Source: Candidatus Poribacteria bacterium
Lineage (GTDB): Bacteria; Poribacteria; WGA-4E; WGA-3G
Direction of reading: 5' to 3'
Length of the DNA: 64,000 bases
Assembly (NCBI GenBank): GCA_022825825.1
Contig: JAJDWA010000012.1
Coordinates: 54,391 to 118,390 of the forward strand
This document shows positions 26,205 through 35,509 of this stretch, piece after piece (within the stretch, counting starts at the first letter, position 1; every line of letters begins with the position of its first letter). The translations under genes and the position numbers were made by a program. Below the pieces are notes generated by a model. That model ran no database searches and was not told the DNA's origin. It saw nothing but the letters and a program-made list of their open reading frames with translations.

Positions 26205-27833
26205 TTATGTATTTAAACGCATCAAACTATCCGTAATATTAGGCGCAGCGGTGCCGAGTCCGCAAGCACTTGTTGCCTTCATCACTGCTCCAATTTCTGC
26301 AATCAACTCTTTCGATTTCTGGTTCAACGGTTCAGACAATAGTTCCGTAAGTCGATGTGTGCCGATGCGGCACGGAAAACACTTTCCACAAGATTCCTCA
26401 GCGAAAAATTCCATTGCGTTATGCGCCACATCAAACATATCTCTTGTGTCATCAAACACCATGATACCAGCTGCACCGAGCATCGCGCCGACCTTTTGAA
26501 AACTCGGTTCATCAATCGTGATGTCAAAGTCTTTTTTACCGATAAACCCACCTGATAACCCTGCTGATGTAATTGCTTGAATTGAACGTCCTTCTAACGG
26601 TCCACCTGCCCATTCGTAAAGTAAAGTTTTTAATGGTAGCCCAAATGCCACCTCGTAATTCCCAGGTTGTTGTATATCACCTGAGAGACTGATGATTTTT
26701 GTGCCTGCCAGATTTCTATCGTAACTCAGACTTTTATACCATGCAGCACCGTGTCGTAGAATCTGTGTAGCGGCGGCAAGTGTCTCTACGTTGTTTACCA
26801 CGGTAGGTAGATTTTCAAAGCCGTGTGTTACAGGGTAAGGCGGTCTATTCCTCGGAAAAGGATGTTTTCCTTCCAAACTGTTCAGCAACGAACCTTCTTC
26901 ACCACATACATAAGCACCCGCACCGCGGCGGATATAGATATGAAAATTAAATTGTTTTCCGAGAATCTCATCACCAATCAATCCTTCTGTTTCAGCTTCC
27001 TTGAGTGCCTGTTCAAGTATTTTTAAGGTTTCTGGATATTCATAGCGGAGGTAGATAAAGCCTCGCGTTGCTCCCGTTGCGTAAGCAGCGAGTGTCATGC
27101 CTTCAATTACCGAATGTGGTGTATAATCAAGAATAACGCGATCCTTAAAACAACCGGGTTCGCCTTCATCTGCATTGCAGACAACCGTTTTCGGTTCGCC
27201 GGGGGCATTTAGTACCGATTCCCACTTCATGCCTGTGGGAAATCCAGCACCACCTCTACCAGCAAGTTGACTCTCTTTGAGTGTGTCAATAACTTCTTCA
27301 GGGTTAAGAGACGTTATCGCGTGTTTTAACCCTTCGTAGCCACCTGTTCGTTGGTAGCCAGCAAGCGTTCTGCGGTTCGGTTCGCGAATTTCCGCGAAAA
27401 TACACTCTTCGCCATCACCAGGATATAGTGGCGGTAATGGGGTTGGTTGAACGGAAAGCGTGTCTGCTTGCTTTCCTGTGAATACTTGATGCCCTTTTAG
27501 CACTGGAACACAATCGTCACATCTTCCGGCACACGGCATTGCTGTTGCACCTTCGGTTTTAAGTGCCTTAAGGATTTCTAATCCGCCTTGCAACCGACAA
27601 ACGGGTCCGGTACAAACGCGCGGAGAACTTTGTCCTGGCGCTTCACGTGCAAAGTGATAGTAAAAAGTTAAGGTGCCAAAAAGTTCTGCAAGTGGAATTC
27701 GAAGTCCGACTGCAATGTCACGGAGAGCTGCTTCGGATATAAATCCATCTCTATCATGAAACGCGTGTAATATGCTGAGCAATGGTGCTGGCGCTTCACG
27801 CCAAATTTCAATCAGTTCTGCATTCGTTGGCAT
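26205..27833 (-). CDS. NuoE-NuoF fusion (NADH-binding flavo-iron-sulfur protein)
   Basis: A protein of 542 residues. Residues 1-120 are a NuoE-like domain with a thioredoxin-fold [2Fe-2S] site: CTGPVC and CAGRCDDC carry four cysteines at normal spacing. From about 140 the NuoF part has GRGGAGFPTGMKW, the NADH/FMN site, NADEGEPGCFKDR, RRGAGAYVCGEEGSLLNSLEG and a [4Fe-4S] site in ESCGKCFPCRIGTHRL with a later SACGLG. This NuoEF fusion occurs as the beta subunit of NAD-dependent formate dehydrogenases and in bidirectional hydrogenases. No NuoG, formate dehydrogenase or hydrogenase gene lies in the window, so its partner is unknown. Confidence 0.88.
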   Translation of the reverse strand: MPTNAELIEIWREAPAPLLSILHAFHDRDGFISEAALRDIAVGLRIPLAELFGTLTFYYHFAREAPGQSSPRVCTGPVCRLQGGLEILKALKTEGATAMPCAGRCDDCVPVLKGHQVFTGKQADTLSVQPTPLPPLYPGDGEECIFAEIREPNRRTLAGYQRTGGYEGLKHAITSLNPEEVIDTLKESQLAGRGGAGFPTGMKWESVLNAPGEPKTVVCNADEGEPGCFKDRVILDYTPHSVIEGMTLAAYATGATRGFIYLRYEYPETLKILEQALKEAETEGLIGDEILGKQFNFHIYIRRGAGAYVCGEEGSLLNSLEGKHPFPRNRPPYPVTHGFENLPTVVNNVETLAAATQILRHGAAWYKSLSYDRNLAGTKIISLSGDIQQPGNYEVAFGLPLKTLLYEWAGGPLEGRSIQAITSAGLSGGFIGKKDFDITIDEPSFQKVGAMLGAAGIMVFDDTRDMFDVAHNAMEFFAEESCGKCFPCRIGTHRLTELLSEPLNQKSKELIAEIGAVMKATSACGLGTAAPNITDSLMRLNT

Positions 27834-27981
27834 TTATCTCTCCAGTAGTATTTGGTAAATATCTGGATGGACAAGTATTTTAAGATCAACGTCTTCCACC
27901 AAAAAATTGAGTTTGTAATTAGAGTATCAGATTTTAAGGTTATGGTCAACTTTTTTGTGCTTTAAATTCAACATCTTTCTG

Positions 27982-28010
27982 TTGACATCCAATCCTAATC
28001 ATGCGATAAT
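27982..28010 (+). promoter_or_regulatory. Strong sigma70 promoter for the ABC ATPase gene
   Basis: TTGACA at 27982-27987, a 17-bp spacer, and GATAAT at 28005-28010. This lies 33 bp before the ATG at 28043, giving a short leader. Confidence 0.7.
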
Positions 28011-28042
28011 AAAACAATATCTGAATTAGAGTTAATACGAAT

Positions 28043-29173
28043 ATGGCAACAGTAAAACTGGAAAACGTTACAAAACGGTTCGGCGACCTTACTGCTCTGG
28101 ACAACATCACACTTGATGTAAAAGATGAAGAATTCTTTGTCCTACTCGGTCAAACAGGGGCGGGAAAAACGACAACGCTCCGCTGCATAGCCGGATTAGA
28201 CAAACCTGAAGAAGGCAGCATCTACTTAGACGGTGTCCGTGTCAACGATAAAACACCCGCTGAACGCGATGTTGCATTTGTCTTTCAATCCCATATCCTT
28301 TATCCGCACCTCACCGTTTACGAGAATATGGCGTTCCCCCTACATCCTCGCAAACTCTCTGCTGAAGAGATTGATCACCGCGTCAATGATATTGCGCAGA
28401 TGCTACACATTGAGCATCTCCTGATGCGTAAACCGAATCAGTTAAGTGGTGGTGAAACACAGCGCGTCGGCCTCGGTAGAGCCATGGTACGCCGCCCACA
28501 AGTATTCCTGATGGATGAACCGATTTCTAACCTTGATGCGAAACTACGTGCCGAAATGCGTGTTGAAATTAGGTGGCGGCAACGCGAACTCGGCACCACT
28601 ACATTTTATGTAACACACGATCAGGTGGAAGCGATGTCCATGGCAGACCGGATTGCCGTGCTTGATTCCGGTAAGATCCAACAGTTGGGAACACCCTCCG
28701 AAATTTATAACCACCCTGCGAATCTGTTTGTTGCTGGCTTTATCGGTAGTCCAAACATGAACTGTATCCCGTGCAGAATCTCCAGCAATAATGGTAATCT
28801 TCAGTTAACCTTGTTTGGCGGTGAAAACGAAAACAATACGTTTGCGATTCAGGATGACCGTATTGCTAAAGCAGTAAGTGAAATCAAGACAGATCAGGTC
28901 TTAGTATTCGGTGTTCACCCAGAAGATGTCCTCGTTGACCATCAACCTGTCCCGAACGCATTTCAGGCTGAAGTTTATAGTGTTGAACCGCTTGGCGCAG
29001 AAACGATAGTTGAAATTACGCTCGGAACCGATGCGGGGGGTGCTCGGACGATCATCAAATCCCGTACTGCTCCCAACTTTGAAGCAGAGATAGAACAACA
29101 CCTTTATGTTTCTTTTGTGCCTGAACGAATTCATCTTTTTGATAAGGTTACAGGCGAAGCATTACTGACTTAA
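28043..29173 (+). CDS. ABC transporter ATP-binding protein, MalK/UgpC type
   Basis: A protein of 376 residues. The N-terminal ATPase has Walker A LLGQTGAGKTTTLR near 36, the Q-loop in VFQSH, signature LSGGETQR (Glu in place of the usual Gln), Walker B VFLMDEP, and switch His in VTHDQVEAM. Residues beyond about 240 form the TOBE/OB regulatory domain typical of carbohydrate-importer ATPases (IGSPNMN, VFGVHPEDV, VERIHLFDK-like end). Such subunits energise sugar or glycerol-3-phosphate importers. No permease or binding-protein gene is adjacent; the nearest permeases (36397-38270) belong to the Dpp/Opp class and do not match. It may serve several importers encoded elsewhere. Confidence 0.92.
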   Translation: MATVKLENVTKRFGDLTALDNITLDVKDEEFFVLLGQTGAGKTTTLRCIAGLDKPEEGSIYLDGVRVNDKTPAERDVAFVFQSHILYPHLTVYENMAFPLHPRKLSAEEIDHRVNDIAQMLHIEHLLMRKPNQLSGGETQRVGLGRAMVRRPQVFLMDEPISNLDAKLRAEMRVEIRWRQRELGTTTFYVTHDQVEAMSMADRIAVLDSGKIQQLGTPSEIYNHPANLFVAGFIGSPNMNCIPCRISSNNGNLQLTLFGGENENNTFAIQDDRIAKAVSEIKTDQVLVFGVHPEDVLVDHQPVPNAFQAEVYSVEPLGAETIVEITLGTDAGGARTIIKSRTAPNFEAEIEQHLYVSFVPERIHLFDKVTGEALLT

Positions 29174-29229
29174 TTGTATATCCCAATCGTAACTATGGTG
29201 AATTATTGAAATAATTATACACCTTACCT

Positions 29230-29293
29230 GTAGGAGCGATCTCCGAATCGCGACCAAAGCCACTCGTAGTCGGGAATCGGAGTTCCCTCCTAC
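29230..29293. repeat. Palindromic repeat, GTAGGAGCGA family
   Basis: GTAGGAGCGATCTCCGAATC is answered by GTCGGGAATCGGAGTTCCCT and CCTAC across about 64 bp. It is a diverged relative of the repeats at 8570 and 63225, with a different stem core. Confidence 0.6.
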
Positions 29294-29333
29294 AAACCCG
29301 TAATGTCTAATTAATTCTAAAATCTACTATATT

Positions 29334-29468
29334 ATGAATTGGCAGCTAAGACTTTTTAACCTACTTCCCAATTATGTCAAGAAAATCGGGTGTCTATTTT
29401 TGCGGAAACTTGGACGTGATCCAGATGCTTGGTTGGAAAATTTCCTTAAAAAACACAAAGGAGAGTAA
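29334..29468 (+). CDS. Possible 44-residue basic peptide upstream of the ThDP enzyme
   Basis: An ORF of 44 codons begins at ATG 29334 and ends TAA at 29466-29468, seven bases before the GTG of the next gene. The product ends RKLGRDPDAWLENFLKKHKGE, amphipathic and charged, and looks protein-like rather than random. No ribosome site precedes the ATG. Its last codons contain the GGAGAG that serves the downstream gene, so translation could be coupled. It may be a small protein, a leader, or the remnant of a larger gene. Confidence 0.35.
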   Translation: MNWQLRLFNLLPNYVKKIGCLFLRKLGRDPDAWLENFLKKHKGE

Positions 29469-29475
29469 ATAAAGC

Positions 29476-31098
29476 GTGAACGGCGGCGATATTCTCATTG
29501 AATGTTTGAAAGCGCAGGGTGTTTCGGCAGTTTTTGGCATGCCCGGCACGCAAAACATTCATATTTACGATTCACTGCTTCGCAGAGGATCCGGGGCAAT
29601 TAACCACTATCTCATTCGGCATGAATATGCTGCAACGCAGATGGCAGATGGATTCGCCCGTGCAACAGGTGAGGTCGGTGTTGCTATCACTGTGCCAGGT
29701 CCGGGCGCAAGCAATGCTTCTACAGGGATTTTAGAGGCTTTCACCGATTGTATTCCTGTTTTATTGATTACTGGACAGAGCCATTCCGATTCCTACAGCA
29801 GGCATCCGAGTAAGATGTTCCATGGCTTGGATCAGATGCGGTTTTTTGAGCCAATTACCAAGTATTGTGCTATTGCGCGTACTGTCTATGAGATTCCTAT
29901 TGTAGTTGAAAACGCCTTTAGAGCAATGCGAAACGGCAGACCGGGACCAACGGTGTTGGAATTCCCGATGGATGTGACCACTGGAGATGGTGAAGTCGGT
30001 ATTCCATCCCGTGTTGAACGTGAAGATTTGCCCTCACCCGATAATTCAGCATTAAGCACAGCAGTTGATAAAATACGCAATGCGAAATTACCTCTGATTT
30101 TTGCCGGTTCTGCTGTGATTCATGCCAATGCCAGAAATGAGTTGAGATTGCTTGCTGAAAAATTGAATGCTCCTGTAATTGTTTCTCGTTGTGCAAAAGG
30201 TGCTTTGCCGGAAGACCACGCATTAGCGTTGCAAATCTGTTACGGCTTTTTGGGACAAGAAGCACTCAAACACGCTGACTGTTTAATCGGTATTGGACCT
30301 CGGTTTACCTCCATTGATACCCGCAGTTGGAGCATGAAACTGCCGCAGCCATTCATCCAAATTGACGAAGACGAAAACGAAATTGGGCGTGAATATCCGT
30401 GTGAAATAGGGGTAGTAGGTGATTTGAAACTTACCTTGCAAGCACTCATTGAAGATATTTCTACGGATCAAAACAGTTGGGATGCCGTGCTGCCGCAACT
30501 TCGTGAAAAGTTTGATTCGCAGCCTCCATTGCCTATCATTCACGAACTCCAAGATGTTCTGCCACGAGATACCATCTATTCGATTGATGTTCATTCCCTC
30601 GGCTATGCTTCTTTTGCTGAATTTCCTATCTACGATCCGCGGACTTTCCTCTATCCAAATATCGGTGTGGCGTTAGGATATGCCTATCCTGCGGCGATCG
30701 GTGCCAAGGTGGCGTCCCCTAACCGTCCTGTTGTATGCTTTAGTGGCGATGGTGGTTTTCTGATGGGAGCAATGGAAATGGCGACAGCGATGAAATACGG
30801 TATTAACGTCGTGGCAATTGTGGTCAATGACGATTCATTATCAGCGATTAAAGGATCCCAATTGAAAGGGTTTGACGGACGGACTATTGACACGGACCTG
30901 CATAACCCCGATTTTGTTGAATTTGCGCGGTCCTTTGGTGCTTATGCAAGGAAGGTTGAAAATTTGGAGGACTTTAAGCCGATCTTGCGGGACGCGCTCG
31001 CTGCCGAAAAACCTGCACTCATTGAGGTGATGATGCGGGAACATCAAGATCAAATTATTGATTCTATTGGTTGGTTGAAAGCTGATGCACTCCGATGA
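29476..31098 (+). CDS. Thiamine-diphosphate-dependent enzyme, acetolactate-synthase-like
   Basis: A protein of 540 residues from a GTG at 29476; GGAGAG lies 15 bases upstream. The PYR domain holds the catalytic Glu in [17 protein letters not shown] and the [13 protein letters not shown] loop. The C-terminal ThDP site is [16 protein letters not shown] followed by [12 protein letters not shown], in the usual GDG...ND form. It carboligates or decarboxylates 2-oxo acids; the specific reaction is unknown. It is clearly distinct from the enzyme at 3093-4727. A regulatory ilvN-type subunit is absent, so a biosynthetic acetolactate synthase role is less likely than a catabolic one. Confidence 0.85.
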   Translation: MNGGDILIECLKAQGVSAVFGMPGTQNIHIYDSLLRRGSGAINHYLIRHEYAATQMADGFARATGEVGVAITVPGPGASNASTGILEAFTDCIPVLLITGQSHSDSYSRHPSKMFHGLDQMRFFEPITKYCAIARTVYEIPIVVENAFRAMRNGRPGPTVLEFPMDVTTGDGEVGIPSRVEREDLPSPDNSALSTAVDKIRNAKLPLIFAGSAVIHANARNELRLLAEKLNAPVIVSRCAKGALPEDHALALQICYGFLGQEALKHADCLIGIGPRFTSIDTRSWSMKLPQPFIQIDEDENEIGREYPCEIGVVGDLKLTLQALIEDISTDQNSWDAVLPQLREKFDSQPPLPIIHELQDVLPRDTIYSIDVHSLGYASFAEFPIYDPRTFLYPNIGVALGYAYPAAIGAKVASPNRPVVCFSGDGGFLMGAMEMATAMKYGINVVAIVVNDDSLSAIKGSQLKGFDGRTIDTDLHNPDFVEFARSFGAYARKVENLEDFKPILRDALAAEKPALIEVMMREHQDQIIDSIGWLKADALR

Positions 31099-31276
31099 CC
31101 CCATAAAGGGTTCAACCCATCTACCTTCAAAAGACCAGTCTACAGTTCGCTTTATGAAAGGGACAAGCTTGCTTTTAATTCCTTGACACTTAATCGGTGG
31201 AATCATAACTTTCATCATCGGTTTCCACAGATAGTTTAATCTGTTCTGAGATCAACGCTATAGTCCTTTATGCGAT

Positions 31277-32101
31277 TCAATTCTCGCCGCGTGCGTTCCA
31301 ACCGGGATACTGCTCTTCCAATGCCTCAAGCGTTTGTGGTGTATAGTATGGATGCCCAGCAGGTGGAAACCGAAAAACCTCGCGCTCTGCCGCGGTCAAT
31401 GCGCCAATGAATTTAGAGAACGTCTCGTGCCGTCCTTTGTCTGTGTAGTGTCGAAAGCCTTCCCAATAGTGGTCTGCCCGTCCTAAACCGAATCCCCAGG
31501 TAAAGCGCTGTCCATCTTCTCGTAGATAATCGCTTGCTGAATGCAAGGTGTAGTTGCTGAAGATACAGAGAGTCCCGCCTTTGCAAACAAGCGGCTCACA
31601 TTTAGACATATCCCGTCCGTACTCGGTAGCGAGTAATCTAAGCGGTGCCTGATCTTCGTCAACATCCTCAAGGTGTACCCAAAAGACAAGTTGTCCAAAT
31701 TCCGGGGCGGACTGTGACTGCGGTAGCAATGAGTTGTTGCCATTATCAATATGCAGACCACTTGCATCGCTACCGACACCACCACCTTTGAATCCGGGAT
31801 AACGTGCAATCATACACCCCGCACGGAAGTGGATGTGCTCTGTCTTGAACCACTTACGCGCAAAGTCCCACGCTTCGTAGTCCACAATCCCGCGCAGTAA
31901 AACCATCTCAGACGATGGGAATTCGGTTAAAATCGCTCTGCCCGACGGTGGATTGTCTTTGACCTCCTCCCACGTCGGCAGCACGCGGCGTTGTGCAGCT
32001 TGCATCTCAGCGAGCTGTTCCCCCGAATAGTAATCAGGAACGATTAGATAGCCTTTCGCAGCGAATTCGTCAAGATGAGCATCGGTAAGTTTTATGGGCA
32101 T
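31277..32101 (-). CDS. Phytanoyl-CoA dioxygenase family protein, third member
   Basis: I start at the ATG ending 32101, which follows GGAGGGTAAC; a longer GTG frame would overlap that ribosome site. The product is 274 residues. Iron ligands are H117 and D119 in SGLHIDNGNN and H187 in NYTLHSASD; R199 in GQRFTWGF is the likely 2-oxoglutarate contact. It is much diverged from the tandem pair at 4750-6439 and belongs to a different subgroup, so the substrate probably differs. It stands alone, convergent with the ThDP enzyme gene and followed upstream by tRNA-Asn. Confidence 0.8.
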   Translation of the reverse strand: MPIKLTDAHLDEFAAKGYLIVPDYYSGEQLAEMQAAQRRVLPTWEEVKDNPPSGRAILTEFPSSEMVLLRGIVDYEAWDFARKWFKTEHIHFRAGCMIARYPGFKGGGVGSDASGLHIDNGNNSLLPQSQSAPEFGQLVFWVHLEDVDEDQAPLRLLATEYGRDMSKCEPLVCKGGTLCIFSNYTLHSASDYLREDGQRFTWGFGLGRADHYWEGFRHYTDKGRHETFSKFIGALTAAEREVFRFPPAGHPYYTPQTLEALEEQYPGWNARGEN

Positions 32102-32211
32102 GTTACCCTCCACTGAAAAAGTAGGGAAAATCTGAGCAGGAACACGTTAAAAAAATGCTGACGAACCTTGACAACCAAAATGAATGGCAAGCCCGCCAGC
32201 AAAATTGAAAA

Positions 32212-32284
<73 letters not shown>

Positions 32285-32358
32285 ATATAATTAATCTAAC
32301 ATTTTAATTATACACCATCATATAACCAATTGCAAGTTAAAATGCATTTTTTACGATT

Positions 32359-32748
32359 TTAACATCCACATTTAATTTCCTTACCTTGGGATCCCTGTTT
32401 TCCTTTCGTCTCATAACCATCACGTTTCCACCAATCTAAACCGCCAAGCAATTCTTTGACGTTAAACCCTAATTTTGCCATATTCAACGCCCCTTTAGTA
32501 GAAGCATTGCAACCAATGCCGTCACAATAAGTAACATACGACTTTGATTTGTCAAGATCACGTGTAGTTGCCTCAGACATTGATCTATGCGGGATATTTA
32601 TTGCTGTTGGTATATGTTCAAGTGTGTATGCTTCTGGTGAACGAGCGTCTATAACGATAATACCTCCTCCATTATTGAGTGCCTCACTGAGGTCCCAAGA
32701 ATCGGTTTCATAAGCTAATTTTGCTTGATAAAATTCAAGTCGATCCAT
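32359..32748 (-). CDS. Rhodanese-like domain protein
   Basis: A protein of 129 residues. It has IVIDARSPEAYTLEHIPTAINIPH, the usual rhodanese beta-alpha entry, and the active-site loop YCDGIGCNASTKGAL, with a Cys at the catalytic position. The family transfers sulfane sulfur or acts in sulfur relay; a role in thiosulfate metabolism or regulation is possible. The C-terminus ends KCGC, a second Cys pair that might bind metal. The start follows the LamG gene's stop by one base (CAATAAAATG), so the two are translationally coupled. Confidence 0.85.
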   Translation of the reverse strand: MDRLEFYQAKLAYETDSWDLSEALNNGGGIIVIDARSPEAYTLEHIPTAINIPHRSMSEATTRDLDKSKSYVTYCDGIGCNASTKGALNMAKLGFNVKELLGGLDWWKRDGYETKGKQGSQGKEIKCGC

Positions 32749-32749
32749 T

Positions 32750-33514
32750 TTATTGATATGACTCCTTCATCCGTGCCCAAGTGGTTGCTATTTTGTCTGC
32801 GGGTGATACGAACAATGCTTCTTCCAGTCCGTTATTCATAATGTCATTAAGGTCATCTTCTGATAGCGGTTTGTTAAAGACTCCAACTTCATCAATGATG
32901 CCTGTGAAATCCCATCCTGCCTTTCGCCATGCCGCTAATCGTATTTCAGTCCCCACTTTTTCATCAGCTTTTCCAACGGCTTTTTCCCCGACAAGTTCAC
33001 CGTCAACATAAAGTTTAAGTACATCACCATCATGTGTAATTGCAACAAAATTCCACTCATCCAGCTCCCATGCGCCACCTCGGACGTTGGTTTGCGCTTG
33101 GTCAGCATTTGCTGCAGTACTGCCGTAATAGTCATTCGGACCAATTTGGATTGTGGGATTATGCCAATCATGTTCAATCACCCGCGTGTTAGCGTTTGGT
33201 GGGTTTGCAGTAGGTTGTACCCATAACAGATAGGTAAAACCCTCAAGATAATTGTCAATAGTTTTACTTCCAGGTATCTCGGCTCGAGATGCCCCATTAA
33301 ACGCAAGTGCATTACCGATTTTTCCATCAGTCCACTTTGCCCCGATAATTTGTCCGTCATTTCCATTTCTCGAAAAATCTTTGATTTCTTTTCCTTGTCC
33401 CTCGTCAAGCAGCCAGATACCTACAATTGATTCTGGGTCAATTTCAGCATGAATCCCCTTGAAAGAGATTACGAAGCTTGTGAGACAAAGTATCGCCACT
33501 ATTATATTTCTCAT
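32750..33514 (-). CDS. Secreted LamG-fold protein with C-terminal KIATTW motif
   Basis: A protein of 254 residues. A signal peptide spans about 1-23 (FVISFKGIHA). The LamG domain reads GIWLLDEGQGKEIKDFS, FTYLLWVQP, WNFVAITHDGDVLKLYVDGE and GIIDEVGVFNKPLSEDDL. The C-terminus DKIATTWARMKESYQ is the same motif as in the proteins at 1340, 2275 and 16852. AAAAGGAGATA precedes the ATG. A rhodanese gene follows with only one base between, an odd pairing of an exported binding protein with a cytoplasmic sulfur enzyme. Confidence 0.75.
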   Translation of the reverse strand: MRNIIVAILCLTSFVISFKGIHAEIDPESIVGIWLLDEGQGKEIKDFSRNGNDGQIIGAKWTDGKIGNALAFNGASRAEIPGSKTIDNYLEGFTYLLWVQPTANPPNANTRVIEHDWHNPTIQIGPNDYYGSTAANADQAQTNVRGGAWELDEWNFVAITHDGDVLKLYVDGELVGEKAVGKADEKVGTEIRLAAWRKAGWDFTGIIDEVGVFNKPLSEDDLNDIMNNGLEEALFVSPADKIATTWARMKESYQ

Positions 33515-33540
33515 TTTGATTGTATCTCCTTTTAAATTAA

Positions 33541-34299
33541 TTATCTATTTAGTTCTTCCCATAATGCTCGATAGAAATTCATCACTCGCACTGGGTCAGA
33601 ACTCCCCGCAATTTCTGCCAAAGTATAGCCTGAATATCCAGATTCCTTCAGCAAAGTGAACAGTTCGCGCCACGGATATTCCCGTCGATGCAGTTCTGTA
33701 ATATGAACCAAACCGATTCTCCCTTTCACATAGTTGAAGTTATTCTGAATAGAACCGTTTTCCACTTCTCCGAAGTTAGAATTCCAACATACAGATACGT
33801 TCTTGTGGTCGGCGACATCAATAATAGTGCGTATATGTCGGAGTTCGGAAGTGCCGCCTCCGTGTACTTCCAGTCGAATTTGAACACCAAGGTCTGCAGC
33901 GAATTCACCACATTCCTGCAACGCTAATCCGATCTGCTCTAACGTTTTTTCGACGGGAACTTCACTGGGAAGTCCATTTGGACGCACCTTTACGCCCGGC
34001 GCGCCGACATCTGCTGCCAACTGAGAATATTCTTTCGTTCCCTCTATATTTTCCCGAACTGCATCTTGATCAGTTGAATGGTAGTCGAAAGCGGAACCCA
34101 AACCTGCAAGCTCAATAGGCGAATCCTCAAACTGTTGTTTAACCGCTGCACGTTCACTCGCGGAGAGGTTAACTTCAACGCCGTGTGCATGAGTTGTCCG
34201 CAACTCTACACCTGAAAATCCTGTTTCCGAACACCGTTCTATGATAGTCGGAACATCCCAATCTTTTGCCATATTATAAGTTACTAAACCAAGTTTCAT
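33541..34299 (-). CDS. Sugar phosphate isomerase/epimerase (TIM barrel), second copy
   Basis: The start is the ATG ending 34299 after AAGGAGAATTTT, giving 252 residues (MKLGLVTYNMAKDWD); a longer frame to 34356 adds residues overlapping the upstream gene. It shows the same fold as the protein at 11121: SGVELRTTHAHGVEVN, GAPGVKVRPNGL, VQIRLEVHGGG, VCWNSNFG, LVHITELHR and YTLAEIAG. Metal-binding Glu/His residues at EVHGG and HITELHR are present. The substrate is unknown. It lies 11 bp after a Uma2 gene on the same strand, so it shares a transcript with it. Confidence 0.8.
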   Translation of the reverse strand: MKLGLVTYNMAKDWDVPTIIERCSETGFSGVELRTTHAHGVEVNLSASERAAVKQQFEDSPIELAGLGSAFDYHSTDQDAVRENIEGTKEYSQLAADVGAPGVKVRPNGLPSEVPVEKTLEQIGLALQECGEFAADLGVQIRLEVHGGGTSELRHIRTIIDVADHKNVSVCWNSNFGEVENGSIQNNFNYVKGRIGLVHITELHRREYPWRELFTLLKESGYSGYTLAEIAGSSDPVRVMNFYRALWEELNR

Positions 34300-34309
34300 A
34301 AAATTCTCC

Positions 34310-34885
34310 TTATTCAAATAGTTGTGCCACTGGACAAGAAAACCCTTCAATGACATTTTCTCCTGTAAGTGTATCTGTACGTGTAAGCAACTTAATGTCT
34401 ATTTCTGATCTAAACACCGTTAATGTCTTTGATCTTGGTTCAAGAACCCAAACAATCTGTGTACCAGCTTCCAGATAGGCAAAGGCTTTATCAATAGTAC
34501 GTCGTGTTATATCTGTGTGTGAAATCACCTCAACAGCAAGGTCTGGCGGTACAGGGCACGCACGACTATGATCATCTGGCAGTCTATCTTTAGAAAGGAA
34601 GGCAACATCTGGTTTCAGCACGCGTTCACCGACCTGGAAACCTGTGTCCGGCGTAACTACTTCACCCAGTTGGTGTTCCTGTACATATAAAACCAAACGT
34701 GAAAAGACCCTTGAGCAAATTAAGCCGTGCTCCAATGACGCAGCTGGTATCCGAATTATTTCTCCTTTAATGTATTCATATCCCTCTAAGTCGCTCTCAA
34801 GAAATTCCTCTAAAGTCATTGAAAAGTTTTCTGGTGGCAGAGTTTCATGTGAAAATTCGTTGATATCTTGTGGATTCATTTTCAT
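34310..34885 (-). CDS. Uma2 family endonuclease (DUF820, PD-(D/E)xK fold)
   Basis: A protein of 191 residues. It has the Uma2 layout: SMTLEEFLESDLEGYEYIKGEIIR, TPDTGFQVGERVLKPDVAFL, PVPPDLAVEVISHTD, then DKAFAYLEAGTQIVWVLEP. The acidic residues of KPDVAFLS, DLAVEVIS and the Lys in the following helix form the restriction-enzyme-like catalytic site. The family is widespread in cyanobacteria and related genomes and is suggested to be nuclease or mobile-element related. It is followed by a TIM-barrel gene 11 bp downstream, and preceded by a shortened paralogue. Confidence 0.8.
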   Translation of the reverse strand: MKMNPQDINEFSHETLPPENFSMTLEEFLESDLEGYEYIKGEIIRIPAASLEHGLICSRVFSRLVLYVQEHQLGEVVTPDTGFQVGERVLKPDVAFLSKDRLPDDHSRACPVPPDLAVEVISHTDITRRTIDKAFAYLEAGTQIVWVLEPRSKTLTVFRSEIDIKLLTRTDTLTGENVIEGFSCPVAQLFE

Positions 34886-34918
34886 TTCTCCGTAGTTTTT
34901 ATCGTCCCGGCATCATAT

Positions 34919-35428
34919 CTATTCAAATAGTTGTGCTACCGGACAGGAAAATCCTTCAACGACATCCTCTCCTGTAAGCGTATCCTTGCGTGTGAGTGTT
35001 TTAATGTTTGTTTCTGAACGATAGACCGTTACCGTTTTGCCGATAGGTTCAATAATCCAAACGAGACGGGTAGCAGCATTAGCAAGGTCTGGAGGTATTG
35101 GAGATCCTTGGCGTCTGTTTTCCGGCAACCGTTCTGTTGAAACAAACGCAATATCAGGTTTCACCAATCTGTCACCTAACTTAAATGTGGTATCTGCGGG
35201 ATACAGACGGCCTAACTGTTTTTCACGAATATAAATACCTAAAGGTAAAATAAGACTCATACTTATTTCATCATGCTCCATCGTCGGTGGGGACATCGGA
35301 ACTAATTCTCCTTTAACATATTCATATCCCTCTATATCGCTGGCAAGAAATTCTTCCAACGTCATATCAGTTTTTATTGGGGCAAGAGATATCTCAGCTT
35401 GTTCATAACCGTTTTTTAGAATACTCAT
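34919..35428 (-). CDS. Uma2 family paralogue with internal deletion of the catalytic region
   Basis: A protein of 169 residues. Its ends match the downstream Uma2 protein closely (TMTLEEFLASDIEGYEYVKGEL and DTLTGEDVVEGFSCPVAQLFE). Between PPDLA and AATRLVWIIEP it lacks 21 residues that the paralogue has, an in-frame loss of 63 bp covering VEVISHTD and the DKAFAYL helix. That segment carries catalytic acid and lysine residues, so the protein is probably inactive as a nuclease. It may be a decaying copy or a regulatory partner. The gene lies 33 bp upstream of the full-length paralogue on the same strand. Confidence 0.75.
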   Translation of the reverse strand: MSILKNGYEQAEISLAPIKTDMTLEEFLASDIEGYEYVKGELVPMSPPTMEHDEISMSLILPLGIYIREKQLGRLYPADTTFKLGDRLVKPDIAFVSTERLPENRRQGSPIPPDLANAATRLVWIIEPIGKTVTVYRSETNIKTLTRKDTLTGEDVVEGFSCPVAQLFE

Positions 35429-35445
35429 AAGATGCCTCTTTTGAA

Positions 35446-35474
35446 TTGCTATATACCGATTTTTTTGCTATAAT
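35446..35474 (+). promoter_or_regulatory. Candidate promoter for the HTH-MBL fusion gene
   Basis: TATAAT at 35469-35474 matches the -10 consensus perfectly; TTGCTA at 35446-35451 lies 17 bp upstream. The ATG at 35510 is 35 bp downstream. Confidence 0.55.
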
Positions 35475-35509
35475 TTCTCTAACTCTACAAATAAAGGAGA
35501 ACACATTCA

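Noticed and set aside
25885..26499. 204-codon plus-strand ORF
   Set aside because: Antisense across the 5' end of the MFS gene and the 3' end of the NuoEF fusion, both of which have strong motifs.
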